From the NCBI RefSeq assembly GCF_000814325.1, contig NZ_JPHF01000002.1, forward strand, positions 248,001 to 312,000: 64,000 bases of DNA, given 5' to 3'. The stretch's first letter is position 1, and each line of letters opens with the position of its first letter. Of the stretch, positions 25,383 to 34,341 are shown one piece after another. The stretch comes from Flavihumibacter sp. ZG627. Lineage in GTDB: Bacteria > Bacteroidota > Bacteroidia > Chitinophagales > Chitinophagaceae. The notes below the pieces were generated by a model. It had not been told where the DNA came from, searched no databases, and worked only from the letters and a program-made list of their open reading frames with translations. The position numbers and the translations under genes are program-made.

Positions 25383-28032
25383 AGTTGATCATGTTTTTTA
25401 TCTCCTGAAGTTTTAAAAGCGCCTCAACGGGCGTAAGGCGGTTGATATCGAGTCCTTCCAATACTTTACGGATCTGATCAAAGGTTTGGGAGTGCACATC
25501 AAATATTGATAACTGTATTTTTGGTCCACCAAGCTCCTTCACTTTATGACCCAGATCTTCAATTCTGGGTGACCCTGCGCAATTGTCATAATCTGAAATA
25601 TCATTTCCTGCACCAAGATGTTTGCTTTCTAATTGTTCAAGGATCTCATTTGCCCTGCTGATGAGAGTGCCTGGCATACCCGCCATACGGGCCACATGAA
25701 TTCCAAAGCTATGTGTACTTCCTCCAGGTGCAAGTTTGCGAAGGAAAATAATTTTATTACCTACTTCCTTATTGGTAATATGAAAATTTTTAACCCTTTC
25801 CCATTTATTTTCCAGCTCATTCAATTCATGATAATGAGTAGCAAAAAGGGTAAGTGGCGCATGAACAGTTTGATGCAGGTATTCTACAATACTCCACGCA
25901 ATAGATATTCCGTCATAGGTTGAAGTGCCTCTTCCAATTTCATCCAGCAGGATCAGACTTCTCGATGTTACATTATTAAGTATGCTGGCTGTTTCATTCA
26001 TTTCAACCATAAAAGTGGACTCTCCTCCGCTAAGGTTATCTGATGCACCAACCCTTGTGAATATCTTATCCGTTATAGGAACCTGTGCTTCATCAGCAGG
26101 TACAAAACTCCCCATATGCGCCATAAGTGTTATAATGGCTACCTGCCTGAGTAAAGCACTTTTACCACTCATGTTGGGTCCCGTAAGTATAATAACCTGC
26201 TGTTCACTTTTGTTTAGTTCTATATCATTGGAAACATATTGATCTCCTGCCCCAAGGAACCTTTCAATAACCGGGTGACGTCCTGCTTTTATGGTCAGGT
26301 CACCACCCTCATGCATCTGCGGCCTTTTGTATCGGAATTGCAGGGCTATATTGGCAAAACAAACCAAACAATCCAGTATGGCCAGAATATTTCCATTCGC
26401 CTGTATAGGTTGTAGATAATCCTGCAATTCGTTTAACAACGACTCGAATAATTCAAGCTCGATCCGCATTATCTTATCTTCGGCACCCGTTATTTTTTCT
26501 TCATACTCTTTTAACTCAGGTGTTATATATCTTTCGGCATTTGCCAGGGTCTGCTTCCTGGTCCATTCTGCCGGAACTTTATGTTTATGGGTATTGGTTA
26601 CTTCAAGGTAATAGCCAAAGACATTATTGAACCCTATTTTGAGAGATGGTATTCCTGTATTTACTGACTCCTTCTGTTGCATTTGTACCAGGTATTCTTT
26701 ACCGGTACTTGCGATAGCCCTTAAATCATCCAGCTCCTTATTAATTCCCGATGCAATAAAACTCCCCTTTGCTGTTGTTGGAGGGGCATTCTCCACTAAC
26801 TCGGCATGGATTTTACCCGCTATATATACACAAGGATTTAATGCATCCGAAAGCCGGGCAAGGTAATCATTGCTTGCCCCACCACAAAGCAGTTTTATGG
26901 CAGCTACCTGTTCTAATCCCTTTGCTAGCTGCAATACCTCGCGTGGACCAATCTTTTTCAGTGTTATCTTGCTTACAAGTCTTTCAATATCTCCCGCCTG
27001 GCGGATATGCTGCGATAACTGATTGCGCATATCCACAGATGTTATAAAAAATTCTACCAGGTCCAACCGCTCATTTATCGGCTTAATATCTTTTAGCGGG
27101 AATACGATCCAACGTTTCAATAACCTTGCGCCCATGGCACTCACTGTCTGGTCCATCACCCTTAATAGCGAGTGACTCTCCGTACCCGGTGTACCCAATA
27201 GTTCCAGGTTGCGAACAGTAAACCGATCCATCCAAAGAAAATCATCCCTGTCGATCCTTTGCATAGAAGTAATATGCTGAAGATTGGGATGTTCAGTATC
27301 CTTGAGGTAATGCATTATGGCTCCGGCCGCAATCAGTCCATTACTAAGTGATTCTACTCCAAAGCCTTTAAGGGAATGTGTCTGGAAATGTTTTAATAAT
27401 ATGTCCTTCGCATAACTGTTCTGGAATATCCACTCATCTAGTGAATATGTGTAAAACCGGGGGCCAAAATATTCCTTGAACAGTTTCTGTCGCTGACGTT
27501 GGAACAAAACTTCTGCCGGCTGAAACGACTGTAACATTTTATCCGCATACTCGCGGTCACCTTCTGCAATGAAGAATTCGCCTGTTGAAATATCAAGAAA
27601 TGCAATTCCAAAAAGGTCATCGCTAACAAAATATAAACTGGCAAGGAAGTTATTGGAATGGTGGTCAAGTAATTTATCACTAGTGGCAGTACCAGGCGTT
27701 ACCATTTCCGTTACGCCTCTTTTCACAATCCCCTTGGCCAACTTGGGATCCTCGAGTTGGTCGCAAATAGCCACACGGTAGCCAGCTTTTACCAGTTTAT
27801 GCAGGTATGTTTCCACCGAGTGGTGCGGAAATCCTGCCAGCTCCGACGCCGAGGCTGAACCATTGTTTCGCTTGGTAAGGGTAATGCCCAAAACCTGGGA
27901 AGCAATTATAGCATCCTGCCCGAAGGTCTCATAGAAATCACCGACCCTGAACAGCAGGATCGCATCGGGATACCGCTGTTTGATGGCCCGATGCTGTTGC
28001 ATTAATGGGGTGTCGGCACTACTCTTTGACAT
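25381..28032 (-). CDS. mutS: DNA mismatch repair protein MutS
   Basis: This 883-residue protein is full-length MutS, which recognises mismatches and recruits MutL. The N-terminal mismatch-binding domain has the Phe-x-Glu motif in RVGDFYETFG. Connector, lever and clamp regions follow. The C-terminal ATPase has Walker A GPNMSGKSALLRQ, Walker B SLILLDEIGRGTSTYDG and the HTH dimer region near the end. The ATG at 28032 is used; an in-frame TTG at 28041 is less likely. The gene is divergent from an SpoU methyltransferase gene. Confidence 0.97.
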   Translation of the reverse strand: MSKSSADTPLMQQHRAIKQRYPDAILLFRVGDFYETFGQDAIIASQVLGITLTKRNNGSASASELAGFPHHSVETYLHKLVKAGYRVAICDQLEDPKLAKGIVKRGVTEMVTPGTATSDKLLDHHSNNFLASLYFVSDDLFGIAFLDISTGEFFIAEGDREYADKMLQSFQPAEVLFQRQRQKLFKEYFGPRFYTYSLDEWIFQNSYAKDILLKHFQTHSLKGFGVESLSNGLIAAGAIMHYLKDTEHPNLQHITSMQRIDRDDFLWMDRFTVRNLELLGTPGTESHSLLRVMDQTVSAMGARLLKRWIVFPLKDIKPINERLDLVEFFITSVDMRNQLSQHIRQAGDIERLVSKITLKKIGPREVLQLAKGLEQVAAIKLLCGGASNDYLARLSDALNPCVYIAGKIHAELVENAPPTTAKGSFIASGINKELDDLRAIASTGKEYLVQMQQKESVNTGIPSLKIGFNNVFGYYLEVTNTHKHKVPAEWTRKQTLANAERYITPELKEYEEKITGAEDKIMRIELELFESLLNELQDYLQPIQANGNILAILDCLVCFANIALQFRYKRPQMHEGGDLTIKAGRHPVIERFLGAGDQYVSNDIELNKSEQQVIILTGPNMSGKSALLRQVAIITLMAHMGSFVPADEAQVPITDKIFTRVGASDNLSGGESTFMVEMNETASILNNVTSRSLILLDEIGRGTSTYDGISIAWSIVEYLHQTVHAPLTLFATHYHELNELENKWERVKNFHITNKEVGNKIIFLRKLAPGGSTHSFGIHVARMAGMPGTLISRANEILEQLESKHLGAGNDISDYDNCAGSPRIEDLGHKVKELGGPKIQLSIFDVHSQTFDQIRKVLEGLDINRLTPVEALLKLQEIKNMIN

Positions 28033-28038
28033 GGCCAG

Positions 28039-28109
28039 CAAATATAGGTGCTAAGGACGCTGCTGGAAAGCGTGTTTTAGCGGTGGGGGGGAAAAAGTGA
28101 ATATCTTTG
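28039..28109. promoter_or_regulatory. back-to-back -7 boxes, mutS and SpoU methyltransferase
   Basis: On the minus strand, 28046-28039 reads TATATTTG, six bases before the mutS ATG. On the plus strand, 28102-28109 reads TATCTTTG, four bases before the methyltransferase ATG. Both match TAnnTTTG. The short spacing would put transcription starts at or beside the start codons. Confidence 0.5.
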
Positions 28110-28113
28110 CAGG

Positions 28114-28641
28114 ATGCGAAAACTCAGCATGGATGAACTGAACCGCAAAACGGTGGAAGAATTCAGGGAAGCCGCTAAAATACCGATCATAGTTGTACTC
28201 GATAATATTAGAAGTATGCATAATGTAGGAAGTGTTTTCCGTACAGCGGATGCCTTCCTCCTGGAGGCTGTTTACCTCTGTGGCTATACGCCACAACCTC
28301 CGCATCGAGATATTCATAAAACAGCCCTTGGCGCTACAGAAAGCGTTGAATGGAAATATTATCCCTCAACGCTCGATGCTGTGGAGTCACTTAAATCAGC
28401 AGGATATGGTATCTATGCAGTTGAGCAGGCTTCTGGTAGCTATTTGCTAAATCAATTGGAAACAACAGCTGAAGAAAAGCTGGCAGTGGTTTTTGGTAAT
28501 GAAGTTAGCGGCGTGGATGCGAATGTTATTGCTGCCAGCAATGGATGTATTGAGATCCCGCAACTTGGAATGAAACACTCACTGAACATATCTGTTGCTG
28601 CCGGAATAGTTTTGTGGGAACTCGTACGTGAAAAAATATAA
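28114..28641 (+). CDS. TrmH/SpoU-family RNA 2'-O-methyltransferase
   Basis: This 175-residue protein is a SPOUT-class methyltransferase. Motif 1 is LDNIRSMHNVGSVFRTAD with the catalytic Arg, motif 2 is VVFGNEVSGVD, and motif 3 is IPQLGMKHSLNISVAAGIV, which forms the trefoil knot that binds SAM. It lacks the extra N-terminal domain of RlmB, so it more likely acts on tRNA, but the target site is not known. It is followed two bases later by the UbiA-family gene. Confidence 0.93.
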   Translation: MRKLSMDELNRKTVEEFREAAKIPIIVVLDNIRSMHNVGSVFRTADAFLLEAVYLCGYTPQPPHRDIHKTALGATESVEWKYYPSTLDAVESLKSAGYGIYAVEQASGSYLLNQLETTAEEKLAVVFGNEVSGVDANVIAASNGCIEIPQLGMKHSLNISVAAGIVLWELVREKI

Positions 28642-28643
28642 TT

Positions 28644-29531
28644 ATGACAGCTATCCGGAATTATTTAAGCCTCATTAAATTTTCGCATACCATTTTCGCA
28701 ATGCCTTTTGCCATGATCGGTTTTTTTCTTGCAGCAACGGGCGCCACAGGATATTTCGGCTTCCTCACCCAGGATTATAGATCCGCCATCCTGAAATTTA
28801 TACTCGTAATTCTTTGTATGGTTTTTGCCCGTAGTGCGGCCATGGCATTCAACAGGTATCTCGACAGGCACTTTGACGCAAAGAATCCCAGAACGACGAT
28901 CCGCGAAATTCCCGCAGGAATAATCAGTGCCGATAAAGCCCTGCTTTTCACCATTTTTAACAGCCTCCTTTTTGTGGCAACATGCTATTTTATTAATGCC
29001 CTCTGCTTTTACCTTTCCCCGGTTGCATTGCTGGTAGTTCTTGGGTATAGTTTCACCAAAAGATTCACCGCGCTCTGCCATCTGGTTTTGGGGCTGGGCC
29101 TCTCACTGGCACCCATCGGGGCTTACCTGGCTGTCACCGGACAATTTGATTGGCTCCCAATACTTTTCTCCTTTGCTGTAATATTCTGGGTGAGTGGATT
29201 TGATATTATTTATGCACTGCAGGATGAAGATTTTGATCGTAGCCAGCAATTGCATTCCATTCCGGCTGCCCTGGGCCGGGCTAAAGCATTATTCATTTCA
29301 CGCCTTCTTCACCTGTTGAGCGCTACCAGTGTGATCATTGCCGGTATATATGGCGGGTTTGGCTGGTTATACTGGGCTGGTGTGGCCGTATTTACTGGCA
29401 TGCTTATTTACCAGCAATCCATAGTAAGTAAAGACGATCTTTCCCGCGTTAATATTGCTTTCATGACAGCCAATGGAATTGCCAGTGTTGTATTTTCCAT
29501 ATTGGTTATTACAGACCTCTTCCTTCGTTAA
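28644..29531 (+). CDS. UbiA-family prenyltransferase
   Basis: This 295-residue protein has eight or nine membrane helices and both UbiA active-site motifs: NRYLDRHFDAKNPRT in the first loop and the DEDFDRSQQLHSIP loop in the second, which bind prenyl diphosphate through Mg2+. It resembles UbiA-like enzymes of menaquinone synthesis (MqnP type in the futalosine route), but no other mqn or men gene is in the window. The aromatic acceptor is therefore inferred. It is tightly linked to the upstream SpoU gene. Confidence 0.9.
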   Translation: MTAIRNYLSLIKFSHTIFAMPFAMIGFFLAATGATGYFGFLTQDYRSAILKFILVILCMVFARSAAMAFNRYLDRHFDAKNPRTTIREIPAGIISADKALLFTIFNSLLFVATCYFINALCFYLSPVALLVVLGYSFTKRFTALCHLVLGLGLSLAPIGAYLAVTGQFDWLPILFSFAVIFWVSGFDIIYALQDEDFDRSQQLHSIPAALGRAKALFISRLLHLLSATSVIIAGIYGGFGWLYWAGVAVFTGMLIYQQSIVSKDDLSRVNIAFMTANGIASVVFSILVITDLFLR

Positions 29532-29563
29532 TTCAATAAAATCAACTAAACCAACAAACCTTC

Positions 29564-29974
29564 ATGCCAAGAGTGCTCGCAATCGATTATGGTGGCAAAA
29601 GAACCGGCATAGCAGTAACAGATCCATTTCAGATCATTGCCAGCGGACTTACGACCGTTCCTTCCAGAGAGCTGATACCATTTCTTAAGAAATATTTTGA
29701 ACTGGAAGAAGTGGAACGCATCATCATTGGTGAACCCAAAAACTGGGATGATACTGATACCCATGCCACCCCATTGGTGGAAGCCTGTATCAAAGATCTT
29801 AAGAAAAATTTCCCCCAGATGCCAATTACCAAAGTGGATGAAAGGTATACATCAAAAATGGCCAAACAAAGTATGCTGGAGAGTGGTATGAAAAAAAAGG
29901 ACCGGCGTAATAAAGCTTTGGTTGATGAGATCGCAGCAACAATTATGCTGCAGGAATGGCTGGGGCGCGCATAG
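29564..29974 (+). CDS. ruvX: RuvX/YqgF pre-16S rRNA nuclease family
   Basis: This 136-residue protein matches YqgF/RuvX, an RNase H-like fold protein tied to 16S rRNA 5'-end maturation and once proposed as a Holliday-junction resolvase. Conserved parts are LAIDYGGKRTGIAVTDP with the first catalytic Asp, IIGEPKNWD, VDERYTSKMA with the second acidic pair, and LVDEIAATIMLQEWL. It is full length. Confidence 0.93.
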   Translation: MPRVLAIDYGGKRTGIAVTDPFQIIASGLTTVPSRELIPFLKKYFELEEVERIIIGEPKNWDDTDTHATPLVEACIKDLKKNFPQMPITKVDERYTSKMAKQSMLESGMKKKDRRNKALVDEIAATIMLQEWLGRA

Positions 29975-30001
29975 CCCTCCTTCTTCTTCAGGTTCTTTTC
30001 C

Positions 30002-30009
30002 TAACTTTG
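30002..30009 (+). promoter_or_regulatory. probable -7 box for def
   Basis: TAACTTTG is an exact TAnnTTTG match 24 bases before the def start, in the 59-base gap after ruvX. Confidence 0.5.
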
Positions 30010-30033
30010 CAAATCGTTTAATTAAAATAGCAG

Positions 30034-30612
30034 ATGATTCTACCAATAGTGGCATATGGACATCCCGTTCTGAGGATGGTAGCAAAGGATATATCAGCAG
30101 ATTACCCCGAACTGGATAAACTTATCGCCGATATGTGGGAGACCATGTATTATAGTAATGGAGTGGGATTGGCTGCACCACAGATCAACCGCGATATCCG
30201 CTTGTTCGTAGTGGATAGTAAGCAAATATTTGAAAATCTCGACGACGAAGAAAAAGCTGAATACCCGGGTGATGCTGGTATTAAGCAGGTATTTATCAAT
30301 GCCCATATCAAAAAACTCAATGGCGATGATTGGCCATATAATGAGGGGTGCCTTAGCATTCCGAAGATTCGCGAAGATGTATTCCGCCCCGAAGAAGTTA
30401 CACTGGATTATGTGGATGAAAATTTTCAGCCTCAATCAACAACTTTCAACGGAATTACCGCCCGCGTAATTCTGCATGAATACGATCATATTGATGGTAA
30501 ACTTTTTATTGACCATCTTAAACCACTGAAACGTAAATTGCTCAAAAGCAAATTGGATGATATCTCCAAAGGTAAAGTACGCGTTGATTACCGAATGATG
30601 TTCTATAAATAA
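30034..30612 (+). CDS. def: peptide deformylase
   Basis: This 192-residue protein removes the formyl group from nascent N-formylmethionine peptides. The three family motifs are NGVGLAAPQI (motif 1), EGCLSIP with metal ligand Cys106 (motif 2) and HEYDHIDG with ligands His148 and His152 and catalytic Glu149 (motif 3). The first residue after Met is the usual ILPIVAYGHPVLR opening. It is full length. A secreted hypothetical gene follows eight bases after its stop. Confidence 0.96.
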   Translation: MILPIVAYGHPVLRMVAKDISADYPELDKLIADMWETMYYSNGVGLAAPQINRDIRLFVVDSKQIFENLDDEEKAEYPGDAGIKQVFINAHIKKLNGDDWPYNEGCLSIPKIREDVFRPEEVTLDYVDENFQPQSTTFNGITARVILHEYDHIDGKLFIDHLKPLKRKLLKSKLDDISKGKVRVDYRMMFYK

Positions 30613-30620
30613 TTTCCCCT

Positions 30621-31574
30621 ATGAATCTCAATAGAATACCTGCCCTGAAAATATTGATGGCAGGTGTTTTGTTATTTATTATCGCACCGCTCCATTCCCA
30701 GGATACTACCTTATTGGTTGATCAGAAAGTGGTTACACTGAAAGAAGTTGTTGTCCGGAATAATATGGACATTCCTTCTTTTATCAGACGGATTCAATTC
30801 GATACAAGCTTTTACCGTGCCTTCAAAAACCTGCGCCAGCTGAATTATTCTTCCATCAATGATATCAGGATGATGGATAAGAAGGGAAAGATCATTGCAT
30901 CTCTTGAAAGCACCATTCGGCAAACAGTTGAAAATGACTGCCGCCAGATGGAGGTACTGAAAGAGACGATAGGAGGTGACCTGAAAAACCGGAAAAATGA
31001 ATGGAACTACTACACGGCTGAAATGTACGCTGCTTTGTTTTTTACAGAAGGTTTGGTTTGTGGTGCCCAACAATCTGTTGCCGAAGCAGAGCTCAGTCTC
31101 AAAAAAAAGAAAGGACTGAATAAGCATAAAGAACAATTGAAAATGCTGTTCTTTAATCCCGGACGCAAAATTCCAGGTATCCCCTTTATTGGTAATAAGA
31201 TCAATATCTACGAATCACCTATGGCCCGGCTCTATGATTTTGAAATGGATATGGAATATTACCAGGGGCGTAACGCTTATACTTTTAAAATAACTCCCCG
31301 CCCCAATCTTACCGATGTTGAAAGAAGCAGTATTGTTATCAACCAGATCAATACCTGGTTTGATGCTTCCGATATGCGTATTATCGCACGTTCCTATGAT
31401 ATGAGTTATAATACGGGCGTCTATGATTTTAATGTACAAATGGAAGTTGAGATGGGAAAATTGAATGATCTCCTGGTTCCCATAACAATCCGCTATATCG
31501 GTAACTGGAAAGTTGCCACCAAAAAAAGAGAAAGAGGCATATTTACTGCCACCATCTTTCAGCTTTCGGAATGA
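30621..31574 (+). CDS. secreted hypothetical protein
   Basis: This 317-residue protein has a signal peptide ending near PLHSQ (residues 1-27). I do not recognise a family. The mature part starts with TTLLVDQKVVTLKEVVVRNN, which looks like a short beta domain, then a helical middle with a Lys-rich stretch (LSLKKKKGLNKHKEQLK) and a beta-rich C-terminus. It may be co-transcribed with def, eight bases upstream, though their roles look unrelated. Its last 16 bases overlap the convergent pseudouridine synthase gene. Confidence 0.75.
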   Translation: MNLNRIPALKILMAGVLLFIIAPLHSQDTTLLVDQKVVTLKEVVVRNNMDIPSFIRRIQFDTSFYRAFKNLRQLNYSSINDIRMMDKKGKIIASLESTIRQTVENDCRQMEVLKETIGGDLKNRKNEWNYYTAEMYAALFFTEGLVCGAQQSVAEAELSLKKKKGLNKHKEQLKMLFFNPGRKIPGIPFIGNKINIYESPMARLYDFEMDMEYYQGRNAYTFKITPRPNLTDVERSSIVINQINTWFDASDMRIIARSYDMSYNTGVYDFNVQMEVEMGKLNDLLVPITIRYIGNWKVATKKRERGIFTATIFQLSE

Positions 31575-32632
31575 CTAATCCCCTTGAATTTTACATAATT
31601 CCTCCATTTCTCTATCAGTAGTTGCATATCAGTTGCAAGCTCACTTTCAAATAATACCTGTTCACCGGTGGCAGGATGTTTAAACCCGATATTCTTTGCA
31701 TGTAGCGCATGTCTTGGACAGGTATTGAAACAGTTTTCAATGAATTGTTTGTATTTAGTATAAACTGTCCCTTTCACTATGCGGTCGCCTCCGTAAAAAT
31801 CATCATTGAAGAGAGGATGACCAATATGTTGCATATGTACCCTGATCTGGTGGGTTCTGCCCGTTTCCAGCCTGCATTCCACCAGCGTTACATATCCAAA
31901 GCGTTCCAGCACTTTGTAGTGGGTGATCGCGTCTTTGCCATATTCCCCTTCCGGATATGCATCAAATAGTTTACGGAATCTTTTATGCCGGCCAATGTGT
32001 GCAACCACTGTGCCTTCCTCTTCAGCAGGATCGCCCCATACCAAAGCTATGTAACGGCGAAAAACAGTATGGTCAAAAAATTGCCGGGCAAGGGAGGTAA
32101 CCGCTTTATCGTTTTTGGCTAATACCATCAGGCCACTGGTATTTTTATCGATCCTATGCACCATGCCAAAGCGAGGAAGGTTTTCTTCCGTGATATCCTT
32201 GTTCTGCTGTTGTAAATACCAGGCAACCCCATTGATCAGCGTACCGGAAGGATTTCCTGATGCCGGATGCACCACCAATCCAGCCGGCTTATTAATGATC
32301 ATAATATCATTATCCTCGTAATGAATATTAAGAGGCACCTCCTCCGGAACTATATGTTCACCCCTTTTCTCCCGGTGACTGTATACTACTATCTCATCTG
32401 CCGGCCTTATCTTATAATTGCTTGCAACGGTTTTGCCATTTACTAGTACCCTGCCTGCATCAATTGACTTCTGAACTTTATTGCGGGTAGCATACTCGAT
32501 ACGAGCCACCAGGAATTTATCGATTCGTAAAGGTTCCTGCCCCGCATCAATGCGGATAGTATGTTGCTCATACAGTTCTTCAGTGAAATCCTGCTGTTCT
32601 TCTGATTCATCTTCTGTATGCGCCATAACCAT
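31559..32632 (-). CDS. RluA-family pseudouridine synthase, RluD-like
   Basis: This 357-residue protein has an N-terminal S4 RNA-binding domain (about residues 33-95, RIDKFLVARIEYATRNKVQK) and a catalytic pseudouridine synthase domain with Asp162 in MVHRIDKNTSGLMVLAKND. The RluA family signature continues in LETGRTHQIRVHMQHIGHPL. The S4 domain points to RluD (23S rRNA U1911/1915/1917) over RluA. The start is the ATG at 32632; an ATG two codons later is also possible. Confidence 0.93.
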   Translation of the reverse strand: MVMAHTEDESEEQQDFTEELYEQHTIRIDAGQEPLRIDKFLVARIEYATRNKVQKSIDAGRVLVNGKTVASNYKIRPADEIVVYSHREKRGEHIVPEEVPLNIHYEDNDIMIINKPAGLVVHPASGNPSGTLINGVAWYLQQQNKDITEENLPRFGMVHRIDKNTSGLMVLAKNDKAVTSLARQFFDHTVFRRYIALVWGDPAEEEGTVVAHIGRHKRFRKLFDAYPEGEYGKDAITHYKVLERFGYVTLVECRLETGRTHQIRVHMQHIGHPLFNDDFYGGDRIVKGTVYTKYKQFIENCFNTCPRHALHAKNIGFKHPATGEQVLFESELATDMQLLIEKWRNYVKFKGISHSES

Positions 32633-32650
32633 GTTTCAAACTAATTTTCG

Positions 32651-32689
32651 CAAAAATAGGCATCTCCACGCAGCCTTACGCTAATTTTG
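32651..32689. promoter_or_regulatory. divergent -7 boxes, pseudouridine synthase and lipB
   Basis: On the minus strand, 32658-32651 reads TATTTTTG, 18 bases before the synthase start. On the plus strand, 32682-32689 reads TAATTTTG, only four bases before the lipB ATG. Both fit TAnnTTTG. Confidence 0.5.
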
Positions 32690-32693
32690 CAGG

Positions 32694-33410
32694 ATGCAGG
32701 ATGTATTGTATAAAGACCTCGGGCAAATGGATTATCAGCAGGCCTGGGATATGCAGGAGGATCTTCTACTGGCTAATGTTACTAAAAAGGGTAGCGGACA
32801 AGCCAGCAATACGGAACATCACCTTTTATTTGTTGAGCACCCTCCCGTTTATACCCTGGGCAAAAGCGGGCATATGGAACATGTGCTGATTTCAGAAGCC
32901 GAGCGTGAAGAGAAAGGGATCGCATTTTACAAAACGAACAGGGGCGGTGATATTACTTTTCACGGTCCTCAGCAACTGGTGGGATATCCAATATTTGACC
33001 TCGAAAAATTCTATACCGACATAGGGAAATACCTGCGCAACCTCGAAGAGGTGATCATCCTCACCATGGCAGCTTATGGTTTGAAAGGGGAGCGGTCAGC
33101 AGGTGAAACAGGCGTGTGGCTCGACCCCCAGATTCCTGGTAAAGAAAGAAAGATATGCGCCATGGGCGTCCGCTGCAGCAGGTGGATCACAATGCATGGT
33201 TTTGCATTTAATGTAAATACCGACCTCAGCTATTTCGATCATATCGTTCCCTGTGGTATAAAACAGAAAGCTGTTACTTCATTGGAAAAGGAGTTGGGTC
33301 ATTCACTCGATATGGAAAAGGTGAAACAAATAGTTAGAAGAAGTTTTGAAACTGTCTTCCAGATCAGGTTAAAAACGATTAACACCAGCATTATCAGAAA
33401 TCTTTACTGA
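32694..33410 (+). CDS. lipB: octanoyl-[acyl carrier protein]:protein N-octanoyltransferase
   Basis: This 238-residue protein matches LipB, which moves octanoyl from ACP to the lipoyl domains of 2-oxoacid dehydrogenases and the glycine cleavage H protein. Conserved parts are FVEHPPVYTLGKSGH, TNRGGDITFHGPQQLVGYPI, the catalytic Lys153 in ERKICAMGVR and the catalytic Cys187 in DHIVPCGI. The opening MQDVLYKDLGQMDYQQAW fits the family start. Its last 17 bases overlap the convergent gene. Confidence 0.95.
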   Translation: MQDVLYKDLGQMDYQQAWDMQEDLLLANVTKKGSGQASNTEHHLLFVEHPPVYTLGKSGHMEHVLISEAEREEKGIAFYKTNRGGDITFHGPQQLVGYPIFDLEKFYTDIGKYLRNLEEVIILTMAAYGLKGERSAGETGVWLDPQIPGKERKICAMGVRCSRWITMHGFAFNVNTDLSYFDHIVPCGIKQKAVTSLEKELGHSLDMEKVKQIVRRSFETVFQIRLKTINTSIIRNLY

Positions 33411-34302
33411 TATAAAAGCGATTTTTTTCAAGTAACACACCATCCTCGTAAAGTTCAAAAAGGTACCAGCCAGCATGCATGAAATTCGATTTCTCCATGA
33501 TCAAAACCTTTTCGGCAACCTCCCTGATCTCAAATAAGGGTGATTTGTCAGCTTCAAAAAAGGATACCCTATACTTCTTCCGCCCTGCCTGGGGTAACTG
33601 GATATTTAATAATCCCCTTCTGTCTGTGAATATGTAGGGGGATGGCCTGAATACATCGCGGGGAACAAAAGGCCTGATATATAAGGTATCGGGATGAGAA
33701 ACCAGAAGCGTATCTTTTGTGCGGTAGCTGATAGAATCACGGAATTTACGGAGTTCAGCATCCGGGATCCTCCCCTTGATAGTATCTGCTCTTTTTACCG
33801 TATAATAATGAATGGGCTTAACTACAACAGGGACTTCAGTTATTTTTGGTGGATCCTTCTTTTCCGGAAGGGGGGAAACTTCAGGATTCTTATCATTTTT
33901 AATAACTACATATTCTTTTTTCTCCACTGCACGTGCAGGAACAGAGGTTTTTGCTTTCTGGCTTTTGCTAAAAACATAACGACCACTGTCAAGTAATATA
34001 TAGAGTCGGTAAAACTGACTGGTATCAGGCGAACGTGAATCAAGATACCCATTCTGCAGAACTGTAGGATCAGGTATGGTCATGATGGTCTTGAATAAGC
34101 GCTGGCTATCTGCTGAACGTTGAATACTAAGTTGGCGGATTTTTTTGCCATAGGCATTGGTCCAGCTAACCAGCACTTTATTGCCTGAACGTAGTACCAC
34201 ATTGAACGCAGGAAGTGTATCCTGGGCCCTTATTTGTGGTGCGCAGGTTGCCAACAATAACACAAATCCCAGCCTGATCATCATAGAATTAATACTTGCC
34301 AT
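33394..34302 (-). CDS. secreted protein with fibronectin-III-like N-terminal domain
   Basis: This protein of about 302 residues has a signal peptide ending near APQIRAQ. The segment GNKVLVSWTNAYGKKIRQLSIQRS and the later DTSQFYRLYILLDSGRYVFS suggest one fibronectin type III-like domain of the kind common in Bacteroidota envelope proteins. A Lys/Pro-rich linker follows, then a C-terminal beta domain (YRVSFFEADKSPLFEIREVAE). The ending is not a clear T9SS signal. The start is taken at 34302; the next Met residues are alternatives. Function is unknown. Confidence 0.72.
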   Translation of the reverse strand: MASINSMMIRLGFVLLLATCAPQIRAQDTLPAFNVVLRSGNKVLVSWTNAYGKKIRQLSIQRSADSQRLFKTIMTIPDPTVLQNGYLDSRSPDTSQFYRLYILLDSGRYVFSKSQKAKTSVPARAVEKKEYVVIKNDKNPEVSPLPEKKDPPKITEVPVVVKPIHYYTVKRADTIKGRIPDAELRKFRDSISYRTKDTLLVSHPDTLYIRPFVPRDVFRPSPYIFTDRRGLLNIQLPQAGRKKYRVSFFEADKSPLFEIREVAEKVLIMEKSNFMHAGWYLFELYEDGVLLEKNRFYISKDF

Positions 34303-34341
34303 CGCTAACAAATATAAGATAGCACTGATGGTAATCAGACG

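Noticed and set aside
28665-29081. Minus-strand frame of 138 codons inside the UbiA-family gene
   Set aside because: It is antisense to membrane helices and the first active-site motif, and it is highly charged with no family.
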